DNA from: Fructobacillus broussonetiae
GTDB lineage: Bacteria; Bacillota; Bacilli; Lactobacillales; Lactobacillaceae
Direction: 5' to 3'
Length of the DNA stretch: 64,000 nucleotides
Assembly (NCBI RefSeq): GCF_018437275.1
Contig: NZ_JAAMFK010000004.1
Span: 111,179 to 175,178, forward strand
The notes under the pieces were generated by a model that saw only the letters and a list, made by a program, of their open reading frames with translations, ran no database searches and was not told the origin of the DNA. Shown here piece after piece: positions 41,955 to 49,798 of the stretch; positions within the stretch are counted from its first letter, which is position 1, and every line of letters begins with the position of its first letter. The position numbers and the translations under genes are program-made.

Positions 41955-42521
41955 ATGGAATGGCAAACATTTTTTGAACCCTATGAACAAGCGGTTTCAG
42001 AACTAAAAGCCAAGCTCGGCTACTTGAAGCACGGGCAGTTAAAAAACGGGGCACGTCCCGTTGAAGCCGTGACCGGCCGTGTGAAGTCACAAGCCTCAAT
42101 TGAAGAAAAGATTGTGCGCCGGCACTTGCACGAGGACCGTTTGGCCCTGGACTTGCAAGACATTGCCGGGTTGCGCATCATGACCAAGTACATCGAGGAC
42201 ATCTACACGGTGGTGGAATGGCTGCGCAAGCGGACCGACTTCACGATCTTGGAAGAACGCGATTACGTGGTGAACGCGAAGCCATCCGGCTACCGTTCCT
42301 ATCACATGGTCATCGAGTACCCGGTGCAGTTGTACTCGGGTGAAAAGAAGGTCTTGGCCGAGATTCAGATCCGAACGATGGGGATGAACTTCTGGGCAAC
42401 GATTGAACACGATCTCCGCTACAAGCACGGTGACATCGACGAAGAGATGGCCAAGAAGTTGACGGAGATTTCAGAGCAGACCTTTGCCCTGGAACAAGAA
42501 ATCTCAGACATTCGCGGGTAA
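41955..42521 (+). CDS. relQ: Small alarmone synthetase (RelQ/YjbM type)
   Basis: Makes (p)ppGpp from GTP/GDP and ATP. The 188-residue protein contains the single synthetase domain: DLQDIAGLRIMTKYIEDIYTVVEWL and the ANAKPSGYRSYHMVIEYP-type substrate loop (NAKPSGYRSYH), then EIQIRTMGMNFWATIEHDLRYKH. It lacks the hydrolase and regulatory domains of Rel. It is followed by nadK and a RluD-like synthase, the conserved yjbM-nadK-rlu order. AAAAAGGAGG upstream. Confidence 0.94.
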   Translation: MEWQTFFEPYEQAVSELKAKLGYLKHGQLKNGARPVEAVTGRVKSQASIEEKIVRRHLHEDRLALDLQDIAGLRIMTKYIEDIYTVVEWLRKRTDFTILEERDYVVNAKPSGYRSYHMVIEYPVQLYSGEKKVLAEIQIRTMGMNFWATIEHDLRYKHGDIDEEMAKKLTEISEQTFALEQEISDIRG

Positions 42522-42600
42522 AGTAATGCTATAAAAGTCGCCCACGAACCAGCATCATTTAGACAAAGTCGTCTATTATTATTTAGAAGAAAGGAACCCT

Positions 42601-43395
42601 ATGCGCGTCGCCCTCTATCATAATGACCAGGAACGGTCTTTAGCGATTGTGGAAGAACTGAAGAAGGAACTCAAGGAAAACGGGTTAACACTCGACGATG
42701 AGAATCCAAACTTGGTGATTTCCGTCGGTGGTGATGGCACGCTCTTGGGTGCTTTCCACGAATACATCGGGAAGTCAGAAGACATTCGATTCGTGGGACT
42801 CCACACCGGCCACCTTGGTTTCTACACCGACTGGCTGGGTGACGAGGTGAAGGAACTCGTTCAATCACTGGTTCACGACAAGGGGGAGAAGGTTTCCTAC
42901 CCACTCTTGAAGTTGACGACCCGTCAGTCGGACGGTAGCGAGAAGTCCTACTTGGCCTTGAACGAAGCAACAATCAAGCAGCCAATTGGAACCTTGGTCG
43001 CCGACATTTTCTTGGGCGATCACCTCTTTGAAGGGTTCCGGGGTGATGGTGTGGCCATTGCGACGCCAACTGGCTCAACGGCTTACAACAAGGCAAACGG
43101 GGGAGCGATTATCCACCCAACGTTGCCGGCCATCCAGATGTCTGAAATCGCTTCGATTAACAACCGCATCTTCCGTACCTTGGGCTCACCGCTGGTGGTG
43201 CCAACGGGACAAAAGATCACGGTGAAGCCATACCATGATTCCTTCCTGATCACGTGTGACCAGCTAGAAATCTTGGCCGAAAACGTCGTGTCAGTGACAT
43301 TCGAAGTGGCGGAGCAAAAGATTAACTTTGCTTCCTATCGGCACTTGGATTTCTGGCACCGCGTCCAACAGGCCTTCATTTCAGACAGCGAATAA
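42601..43395 (+). CDS. nadK: NAD kinase
   Basis: Phosphorylates NAD to NADP. The 264-residue protein has the GGDG motif ISVGGDGTLLGAFHEY, the GHLGFYTDW segment, NEATIKQ and the TPTGSTAYNKANGGAI substrate loop. The 79-nt gap from relQ contains no terminator, so co-transcription is likely. Confidence 0.96.
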   Translation: MRVALYHNDQERSLAIVEELKKELKENGLTLDDENPNLVISVGGDGTLLGAFHEYIGKSEDIRFVGLHTGHLGFYTDWLGDEVKELVQSLVHDKGEKVSYPLLKLTTRQSDGSEKSYLALNEATIKQPIGTLVADIFLGDHLFEGFRGDGVAIATPTGSTAYNKANGGAIIHPTLPAIQMSEIASINNRIFRTLGSPLVVPTGQKITVKPYHDSFLITCDQLEILAENVVSVTFEVAEQKINFASYRHLDFWHRVQQAFISDSE

Positions 43396-43481
43396 ATTCG
43401 ACGTCGAAAGTAAGGCCTATGGAACGCTAATCATTAGCAATTAACATTAATTACCCAACCAAACTCACTCACCTGAAAGGA

Positions 43482-43504
43482 CGCGGAGACAAGACGTTAC
43501 CGCG
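43482..43504 (+). promoter_or_regulatory. Hairpin between Shine-Dalgarno and rluD-like start
   Basis: GAAAGGA (43475-43481) is 34 nt from the ATG. CGCGG (43482-43486) pairs with CCGCG (43500-43504), leaving 11 nt to the ATG when folded. Confidence 0.55.
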
Positions 43505-43515
43505 AAAATCACGAA

Positions 43516-44421
43516 ATGAAATTTTCTTGGACATTTGAAGGGGACGACGAACGCAAGGTTCGCTCGTTCCTCCAGGGTCACGGCGTGTCCCACCGTATGT
43601 TTTCACAGATGAAGCACAACGGCGGCGCCATCCTGGTAAACGATAAGCAAGTTTACACATCCGACTACATTAAGAAGGGGGATGTGGTGACAATCATCAT
43701 GCCGGTGGAAGCTGGAAACGACCTGGTCGTGCCAGACTTCACGCCGCTTGATGTGATTTACGAAGACGACCACTTCCTGGCCGTCGACAAGCCTTACGGG
43801 GTCACGACGGTGCCTGGTCACGCCGACCGGCTGCACACGTTGGTCAACCGCGTGAAGGGTCACTTGATTGACCAAGAGGCCGAAGACTTGGTGCCACACG
43901 TAGTGACGCGTTTGGACCGGGACACTTCCGGAATCGTGTTGCTCGCCAAGCACCGCTTCGCCCACGCCGTGTTGGACCAGCAGTTGCAGGACCACTCGGT
44001 GGAGAAGTTCTACACGGCTTACGTTTCGGGCATCTTGCCTGACGACCACGGTATCATCGAGGCGCCAATCGGACGTCTTGAAGGGGACTTTATCAAGCGA
44101 GCGGTGACGGAAGACGGTAAGCCTTCCAAGACGGAGTACTGGGTGGAGCAGCGATACGAAAAGGATCCGGATCACCCCATGACGCGGGTGAAGGTGCAGC
44201 TGCACACCGGACGCACGCACCAGATTCGCGTGCACTTCAAGCACATCGGCTTTCCGCTGGTGGGGGATGACCTCTACGGCGGTCCGCTCTGGTACGGCTT
44301 GAAGCGCCAGGCCTTGCACGCCTACCAGATGGCCTTCTACGATCCATTCGCGGAAGAGACGCGCCACCTGCAGACGGATTTGCCGGAGGACTTGGTGGCC
44401 TTGAAGGCCGTTGAGGATTAA
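43516..44421 (+). CDS. RluA/RluD family pseudouridine synthase
   Basis: A 301-residue rRNA pseudouridine synthase. An N-terminal S4-like region (VRSFLQGHGVSHRMFSQMKHNGGAILVND) precedes the catalytic domain with RLDRDTSGIVLLAK (catalytic Asp) and RTHQIRVHFKHIGFPLVGDDLYGG. The start at 43516 is the one consistent with the S4 domain and uses a distant Shine-Dalgarno. Exact target site cannot be told. Confidence 0.92.
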   Translation: MKFSWTFEGDDERKVRSFLQGHGVSHRMFSQMKHNGGAILVNDKQVYTSDYIKKGDVVTIIMPVEAGNDLVVPDFTPLDVIYEDDHFLAVDKPYGVTTVPGHADRLHTLVNRVKGHLIDQEAEDLVPHVVTRLDRDTSGIVLLAKHRFAHAVLDQQLQDHSVEKFYTAYVSGILPDDHGIIEAPIGRLEGDFIKRAVTEDGKPSKTEYWVEQRYEKDPDHPMTRVKVQLHTGRTHQIRVHFKHIGFPLVGDDLYGGPLWYGLKRQALHAYQMAFYDPFAEETRHLQTDLPEDLVALKAVED

Positions 44422-44439
44422 TTCTCTTAGACGTATACA
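44411..44439 (+). promoter_or_regulatory. Promoter of mgtE leader
   Basis: TTGAGG, 17 nt, TATACA, overlapping the previous gene's stop. Predicted start is near 44446. Confidence 0.65.
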
Positions 44440-44445
44440 AAAGTC

Positions 44446-44575
44446 GGGGCCGTACCGGCCCCGTAACCCCATGATTCGGGTTAACGGCCTCACCAAAGAG
44501 TCCTTTAAAGTAATCAAATAAAAAATCACACACTCTGAAGGTTGCAATCCCGCAGCCTTGAAAGGAAACAAAACG
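44446..44575 (+). promoter_or_regulatory. Structured leader of mgtE (candidate Mg2+ switch)
   Basis: A 130-nt leader with hairpin A (GGGGCCG-TAC-CGGCCCC, 44446-44462), hairpin B (GTAACCC/GGGTTAAC, 44463-44485) and hairpin C (AAGGTTGC-AATCCC-GCAGCCTT) ending next to the Shine-Dalgarno AAAGGA. The first arm of A can also pair with CGGCCTC at 44485-44491, giving an alternative fold. It does not resemble the M-box. The switch role is inference. Confidence 0.5.
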
Positions 44576-45943
44576 ATGGAACTAGACAACGACCAGCAGT
44601 TAGCAAACGCGGTCCACGACTTATCGAATTTAATTACCACGGGTCAAGATGACCTCTTCATGACGCAATTCACGAAGCTGCACGATTTTGAGAAGGCACA
44701 GGTTTACGCTGAATTACCTTCAGCCATTCGTGAAGTGGCATGGCGCATCATGGACGATGAAACGTTGGCCACGGTCTTTGATAACTTGGAAATTGACCCT
44801 GAAGAAATCGTTTCCTTGCTTCAAGAAATGCCAATGCAAAAGGGAGCCGACATCTTAGTTGCCATGTTCGCCGATAACGAAGCGGACCTCCTCCAAGCGA
44901 TGCCAGCCCGCACGGTGTCAGCTTACTTGGCCTTGATGCCAGCCGACGAAGTCAAGGAAATCAAGCAATTGATTAACTACGACGACGAAACGGCCGGATC
45001 ACTCATGGCCACAGAATACTTGGCCGTCCAAAAGTCAGAAAAGATCAAGGACGTTTTGGTCCAGGTTAAAAAGCAGGCGGAAGAGGCCGAATCAATCATC
45101 TACGTTTACGTTGTGGACGAAGCGCACCGCCTGATTGGTGTTGTGTCACTGCGTGACCTTTTGACGCACCCGGACGATATGACGATTGATTCCATCACGA
45201 ACACCCGTGTTATCTCCGTGAAGGCCGAAAACGACCAGAAGGACGTTGCTCAGGTCGTTGCCGACTACAACTTCTTCTCAATTCCGGTAACGGATGACGA
45301 AGACCACTTGCTTGGAATCGTCACGGTCGATGACATCGTCGATGTGATCGACGAAGAAGCCGTGAGCGACTATTCCGGAATGGCAGCCGTTGACGTGTCA
45401 GATACGGACGATACGGCCTGGCATTCAGCGATTAAGCGAATTCCATGGTTGTTGACGTTGTTGGTGTTGGGATTGGCCTCAACGGCGCTTGTGGGCGTAT
45501 TTGAGCACACAATCCGGGAAGCACCAATCTTGGCCGCCTTTATCACGATCATCGCGGGAACGGCTGGAAATGCCGGAACGCAGTCATTGGCCTTGGCCAT
45601 CCGTCACTTTGGTAACGGACAAGACCAATCCGGATGGAAGAACCTCGTATCCGAGTTTATCTCGGCAGTTGTCCTCGCCATTATCGGAGGCCTCGTCCTC
45701 GGACTTGTTACCTTGCTCTGGCAAGGCAGCAATGGCCTCGCCATTGCGGTGGGCCTCTCACTAGCCCTCTCAATCCTCGCGGCCTCATTGCTGGCCCACT
45801 TGGTCCCAGCAGCGCTGAACCGCCTCAACATTGATCCAGCAATCGTGAACGGCCCACTCGTAGCCACGGTCTGTGACTGGGCATCAATCCTAATCTACTT
45901 CTCAATTGCAACTGGTATGTTGAGCCAATTCGTGGGAAAGTAA
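44576..45943 (+). CDS. mgtE: Magnesium transporter MgtE
   Basis: Mg2+ channel. The 455 residues comprise the helical N-domain (ELPSAIREVAWRIMDDETLATVF ... QLINYDDETAGSLMATEYL), two CBS domains (residues about 130-265), a plug helix and five membrane segments with GTAGNAGTQSLALAIR, the conserved pore region. The start at 44576 is chosen for GAAAGGA 9 nt upstream; an upstream ATG adds six residues. It marks the right border of the core-like region; composition falls sharply after it. Confidence 0.95.
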   Translation: MELDNDQQLANAVHDLSNLITTGQDDLFMTQFTKLHDFEKAQVYAELPSAIREVAWRIMDDETLATVFDNLEIDPEEIVSLLQEMPMQKGADILVAMFADNEADLLQAMPARTVSAYLALMPADEVKEIKQLINYDDETAGSLMATEYLAVQKSEKIKDVLVQVKKQAEEAESIIYVYVVDEAHRLIGVVSLRDLLTHPDDMTIDSITNTRVISVKAENDQKDVAQVVADYNFFSIPVTDDEDHLLGIVTVDDIVDVIDEEAVSDYSGMAAVDVSDTDDTAWHSAIKRIPWLLTLLVLGLASTALVGVFEHTIREAPILAAFITIIAGTAGNAGTQSLALAIRHFGNGQDQSGWKNLVSEFISAVVLAIIGGLVLGLVTLLWQGSNGLAIAVGLSLALSILAASLLAHLVPAALNRLNIDPAIVNGPLVATVCDWASILIYFSIATGMLSQFVGK

Positions 45944-45973
45944 TTATTATATGATAAAAAGATATCAATAATG

Positions 45974-46010
45974 AAAAAAGACATTTTATGTATAAAGATG
46001 TCTTTTTATT
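45974..46010 (+). terminator. Terminator after mgtE
   Basis: AAAAAAGACAT/ATGTCTTTTT with a T-rich tail. Confidence 0.85.
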
Positions 46011-46075
46011 TTGATAGAATTAAGTAGTTCTGTTGAATTTGAATAAATTATTTAATTGAAGAAAGAAGAGATAAA

Positions 46076-47824
46076 GTGATTAGGTTTTTGTTTAAGAATA
46101 AGGCGATGAAAGAAGCAGTGCCGATTGTTTTCTTGATTCTTTTTTCATTCATCGTGCTTAATAATGAGTTATTTGGCGCCATTAGAATTATCGCAGACGA
46201 CTACTACCATTTTTCTAGAATCCATAATTTGTATGGTAGCCCTATTGCTTTTCTATACCCACAGAATTTTGCTACTATTGGGCAAGTAGGTAGTGCGACG
46301 AATATTTTTTATCCATCAATATTGATGCAAGGTATCGTTGATTTTATACCTCACTCACTTAATCTTGGGCCTATGACTGTTTATAAGATATTCATGTTTA
46401 TTATGTTAATATTCATGTTCTTATCTTTTTATTGTCTAGTACATTTTGGGTTAAATACACCAATTTTAAAAGCAACTTTTTTAAGTCTCATCTGGGGGGC
46501 TTTTGCTTTTTCTTTTGATTTAACTACTATTGGGGGAGAAACACTAGCTCGACTAGCTTTTCCTTTCGTTGCATTTGGACTTTATAAGTTGAATCAACAA
46601 AAATCATATTTTTACTTAGTTGTTGGTGTGTCACTGGCTGTCTATTCTCATATATTAACTGCGGCTTATTTAGTTGGATTAATAACTGTTTATTTTTTTG
46701 TGTCGATTGTGCTTCAAAGAAAAGGCAGAGTTCTGCTAATTAAAAACTATGTATTTACGGGTCTTTATACTTTTTTTACAACATTAGTAATTACAGTACC
46801 CATCGTTCTTACCGATAAGGCTAATAATATTCTTCCACCCCAAGTTCCAAAATTAGTTTTTCTTGAGCGAACAGGGTCCTTACATTATATTTTACAAATT
46901 CCTGGTGTATTTATAATTTGTTTTAGCATTGTCGTAATGATATTGGTTACCAGAATGATGAACATGGGACAAATGGTGACACTTGGTGTGGCAGTATTTG
47001 GAACCAGTGCTATTGGCTGGCTTTATTATGCGCAAAATACTAGTTTATCTGTTTTACAGTTCTCAGATAGAGTTTTTAATTATAGTATGTTTATGTGTCT
47101 TTTGTTTTCATTATTTAGTCTTACAAAAATAAACTTTAATAAGAACTCATTGAAGATTTTAGGTAGTTGTTCACTTTTCATTGTTGCTTTGTCAAGTACT
47201 ATGCTCCATGATTTTAATTATTCAAATTTTGATGATGAGGGTGAACGCATTCTCGTAACTGATGATCAATTAAATCATCATGTGAACGATGGATTGGATG
47301 GATATCAATTAACTAATCTGGGAGCTATGGATGATTCACATACTAAGAATCCAAATACATGGCGATTGATGAATTTTGCGGATTATGTACCTAGTGAAAT
47401 ACTTGCGAATAAGTCTTCAAAATTCTTAAAGGAAGATTCTTACGCAACACACATAGCTGATCATCAATTGGAGGTTAATGGACAATATTTTGAGGTTAAA
47501 CAATATAATGCTAGTTTAAAAGAAATAAAATTATCATCCCAAGAAAATATTGAAAAAAATACAATTAAACTTCCGGTTCTCGGGTATAATAATTTTGATA
47601 TTAACGTATATATTAATAAAAAAAGATTAGATTATACTGTTGATAAAGGTCAAATTACGATTAGTTCAGCATTAGGAAAAAAAGACGTACTAACAATCAG
47701 GCAGTTTATTCCGTTATCAAGCGTGATTGCATTGTTCCTGTCTATAATAGCGTGGGTAATTCTTTTTATTCATCCAAAAAATATAGTTAAAGCAAAAAAG
47801 AAAACTTTACTAGGTATTAATTGA
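46076..47824 (+). CDS. Polytopic membrane protein, GT-C/YfhO-like (copy 1)
   Basis: A 582-residue protein with about 12 membrane segments and a C-terminal beta-rich extracytoplasmic domain before a last helix. The start is GTG. Early motif DDYYHFSRIHNL and YPQNFATIGQVGSATNIFYPS lie in the first external loop and are shared with the truncated copy at 63374. This Asp-x-x-x-His pattern resembles GT-C type glycosyltransferases using lipid-linked sugars. Function inferred: transfer of a sugar to a surface polymer. It is AT-rich compared with mgtE. Confidence 0.65.
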   Translation: MIRFLFKNKAMKEAVPIVFLILFSFIVLNNELFGAIRIIADDYYHFSRIHNLYGSPIAFLYPQNFATIGQVGSATNIFYPSILMQGIVDFIPHSLNLGPMTVYKIFMFIMLIFMFLSFYCLVHFGLNTPILKATFLSLIWGAFAFSFDLTTIGGETLARLAFPFVAFGLYKLNQQKSYFYLVVGVSLAVYSHILTAAYLVGLITVYFFVSIVLQRKGRVLLIKNYVFTGLYTFFTTLVITVPIVLTDKANNILPPQVPKLVFLERTGSLHYILQIPGVFIICFSIVVMILVTRMMNMGQMVTLGVAVFGTSAIGWLYYAQNTSLSVLQFSDRVFNYSMFMCLLFSLFSLTKINFNKNSLKILGSCSLFIVALSSTMLHDFNYSNFDDEGERILVTDDQLNHHVNDGLDGYQLTNLGAMDDSHTKNPNTWRLMNFADYVPSEILANKSSKFLKEDSYATHIADHQLEVNGQYFEVKQYNASLKEIKLSSQENIEKNTIKLPVLGYNNFDINVYINKKRLDYTVDKGQITISSALGKKDVLTIRQFIPLSSVIALFLSIIAWVILFIHPKNIVKAKKKTLLGIN

Positions 47825-47838
47825 AAGATCGATACAAT

Positions 47839-49206
47839 ATGAAACAGATATTTTTAAAATTTTATAAAAACATTTATTTTCCATTATTTCTGATTGGAAT
47901 GTTTTTGTTTTTAACAGCTTTATTCTATGCAGCGACAATATTACATCCACAAGATTGGATGGCTACCTATTTTATTGGTAATGATTCACATTTAAATATA
48001 CCTGTGTCTAGTTATCATGGAATAGGTGGTTATTTTCATGTGGCAGTTGATCGATACCATGTTTGGACTTCAAGATTTTTAATTGAACTAATTTCCTTTC
48101 CACTGGCTAGGCATATTGTTCTTTGGTCATTTATAAGTAGTGCTATTACTTTGCTGACAATGATAATTGTTTCAAGGGGATTTGCTAATTTATACAAAAT
48201 TAGTTTTAAAAAATCATTTGTGGTAGTTCTGGTTGGATTGACTTTTTTCTCTATTGATTTACTTGGTGGGTTACAGCCAGATAACCAAGTGACAGTATTT
48301 CCTGCTGGTGTATTCGCAACAATGAATAATTATTATTGGATGATTTGTTGTGTTATATTATCATTTTATTGTGCATGGCAATCAACGTTGCTTGAAAATA
48401 AAAGTGTTCAATATATCCTGATTGGATTTGGAGCGCTATTAAGCATGATTGCTGTTAACTCAGAACAAATAGCAATTTTTTTGTTTATGTTTAGTTCAAT
48501 TGTTCTGATTTATAAGTTATTAAATAATAAGATAGTTACTATTCCGAAATGTTACATACTCAGTACATGGGTTATATCTCTAATGGGTATTTTAAATGCT
48601 TATGTTTCTCCAGGAAACAAAGCAAGAGCCTATTTTATGAATCAAAGATATCCGGAATATCACACGCGTTCATTGTTTAGAAAAATAGATAGTACTTTCC
48701 AAATTTCAATGGATTGGTTGACCTTTCAAAATATACTATTAGCAGGTTTGATTATTGTTATGCTGGTTAGCTTGATAAAACAAAAAAAGATTGTGGAAAC
48801 CTTGCTGGCAGGATCGTTATTCGTTTTGATGTATGGATTTCCTTCTAACTCACTGCAAAATATGATTCATAATGATATCTTAAATATTAGTAAAAAGTAT
48901 CCGCTAGAGTATGTTTCCGAAACTAGTATTACAGATGTAGCTAGTTGGCTTCCTGATTTGTATTATGCACTGTTATTCGTATTACTTTGCTACTTATTTC
49001 ATGAAAGTTTCAAAAAATTTAATTACTATAAAGAGACCATCGTATTATTAATAATTGGAATCCTCTCCAGTTCAGTTATTGCTCTATCGCCAAATATATT
49101 AGTTGGTAGTACTAGGCCTTTCATTCTGTTTTCAATTGTTCTATTGCTAGTATTAATTAATTTTATTTGCGGAATTATAGTTGATTATTCCAAAAATAAT
49201 CAATGA
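47839..49206 (+). CDS. Polytopic membrane protein (DUF6056-like)
   Basis: About 455 residues with about ten membrane segments. A long loop after the first segment contains HVAVDRYHVWTSRFLIELISFP. Not clearly assigned; the layout resembles DUF6056-type glycosyltransferase-like proteins of polysaccharide clusters. The ATG at 47839 is preferred; a TTG at 47821 overlapping the previous stop is the alternative. Terminator follows at 49221. Confidence 0.6.
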   Translation: MKQIFLKFYKNIYFPLFLIGMFLFLTALFYAATILHPQDWMATYFIGNDSHLNIPVSSYHGIGGYFHVAVDRYHVWTSRFLIELISFPLARHIVLWSFISSAITLLTMIIVSRGFANLYKISFKKSFVVVLVGLTFFSIDLLGGLQPDNQVTVFPAGVFATMNNYYWMICCVILSFYCAWQSTLLENKSVQYILIGFGALLSMIAVNSEQIAIFLFMFSSIVLIYKLLNNKIVTIPKCYILSTWVISLMGILNAYVSPGNKARAYFMNQRYPEYHTRSLFRKIDSTFQISMDWLTFQNILLAGLIIVMLVSLIKQKKIVETLLAGSLFVLMYGFPSNSLQNMIHNDILNISKKYPLEYVSETSITDVASWLPDLYYALLFVLLCYLFHESFKKFNYYKETIVLLIIGILSSSVIALSPNILVGSTRPFILFSIVLLLVLINFICGIIVDYSKNNQ

Positions 49207-49220
49207 GATATAAATAATAG

Positions 49221-49250
49221 AAAGCCTCACATAGTTAAGGAGGCTTTTTA
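49221..49250 (+). terminator. Terminator before small anchored protein
   Basis: AAAGCCTC/GAGGCTTT with T-run. Confidence 0.8.
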
Positions 49251-49385
49251 TTATTAACTCCTTTTTTATATGTTATTTTGAATCAAAATGTTAAAGAAAG
49301 TATTTTGATTGGTATTTATCACTTTAAAAAAGATCAAGACTGTGTAAAATTAATAGAGAATAAAGGTAATATAAGAGGAAATAAA

Positions 49386-49793
49386 ATGAAAAAAATAATT
49401 GTTAGTAGTATTTCAGTTATCTTAATTTTACTTGTGCTATTTGGTGTTTATAAATTTGGTCGAAACACCTCAACAAAGGAAACAAGAACGAAACAAAAAA
49501 GTAGTAAAGTCGTGAGTTCATCTATTCCCAAATCTAAACTAAGCTCTGAAAACAGTTCGGTTCAAGATAGTAACAATGAAGAGAATAATCAAAATTATGA
49601 CCCTAACCGGACACTTTCTGGCCAAAATGTCGATGCTACGATGATTAAGAATGTAACTGCGCAATTGAGAGATGCTGGTTTACCAGTGGATTATTGGGCA
49701 CCATCTGACATTAAAACTATCATCACCCAGGCCTCACAACAAGGTGTGTCAGTGGTTGATTATGCTAAGCAAAATTTCCATCAATACGGATAA
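49386..49793 (+). CDS. Small secreted or membrane-anchored protein, 135 aa
   Basis: An N-terminal hydrophobic segment (residues about 3-24) followed by a Ser/Lys/Asn-rich linker and a C-terminal helical domain of about 50 residues (NVTAQLRDAGLPVDYWAPSDIKTIITQASQQGVSVVDYAKQN). There is no lipobox Cys. The start was moved to 49386 (AAGAGGAAATAAA upstream). The gene ends 5 nt before the lysozyme gene, so the two are likely co-expressed; the C-terminal domain may bind the same surface. Confidence 0.65.
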   Translation: MKKIIVSSISVILILLVLFGVYKFGRNTSTKETRTKQKSSKVVSSSIPKSKLSSENSSVQDSNNEENNQNYDPNRTLSGQNVDATMIKNVTAQLRDAGLPVDYWAPSDIKTIITQASQQGVSVVDYAKQNFHQYG

Positions 49794-49798
49794 TTAAA

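Noticed and set aside
44446..44575. M-box (ykoK) riboswitch before mgtE
   Set aside because: The length (about 130 nt) and visible sequence do not match the M-box core; kept only as a generic candidate leader switch.
43603..44640. 345-codon antisense ORF over the rluD-like gene and mgtE leader
   Set aside because: Lies opposite a well-supported pseudouridine synthase gene and crosses the mgtE promoter; no motifs, so treated as chance open frame.
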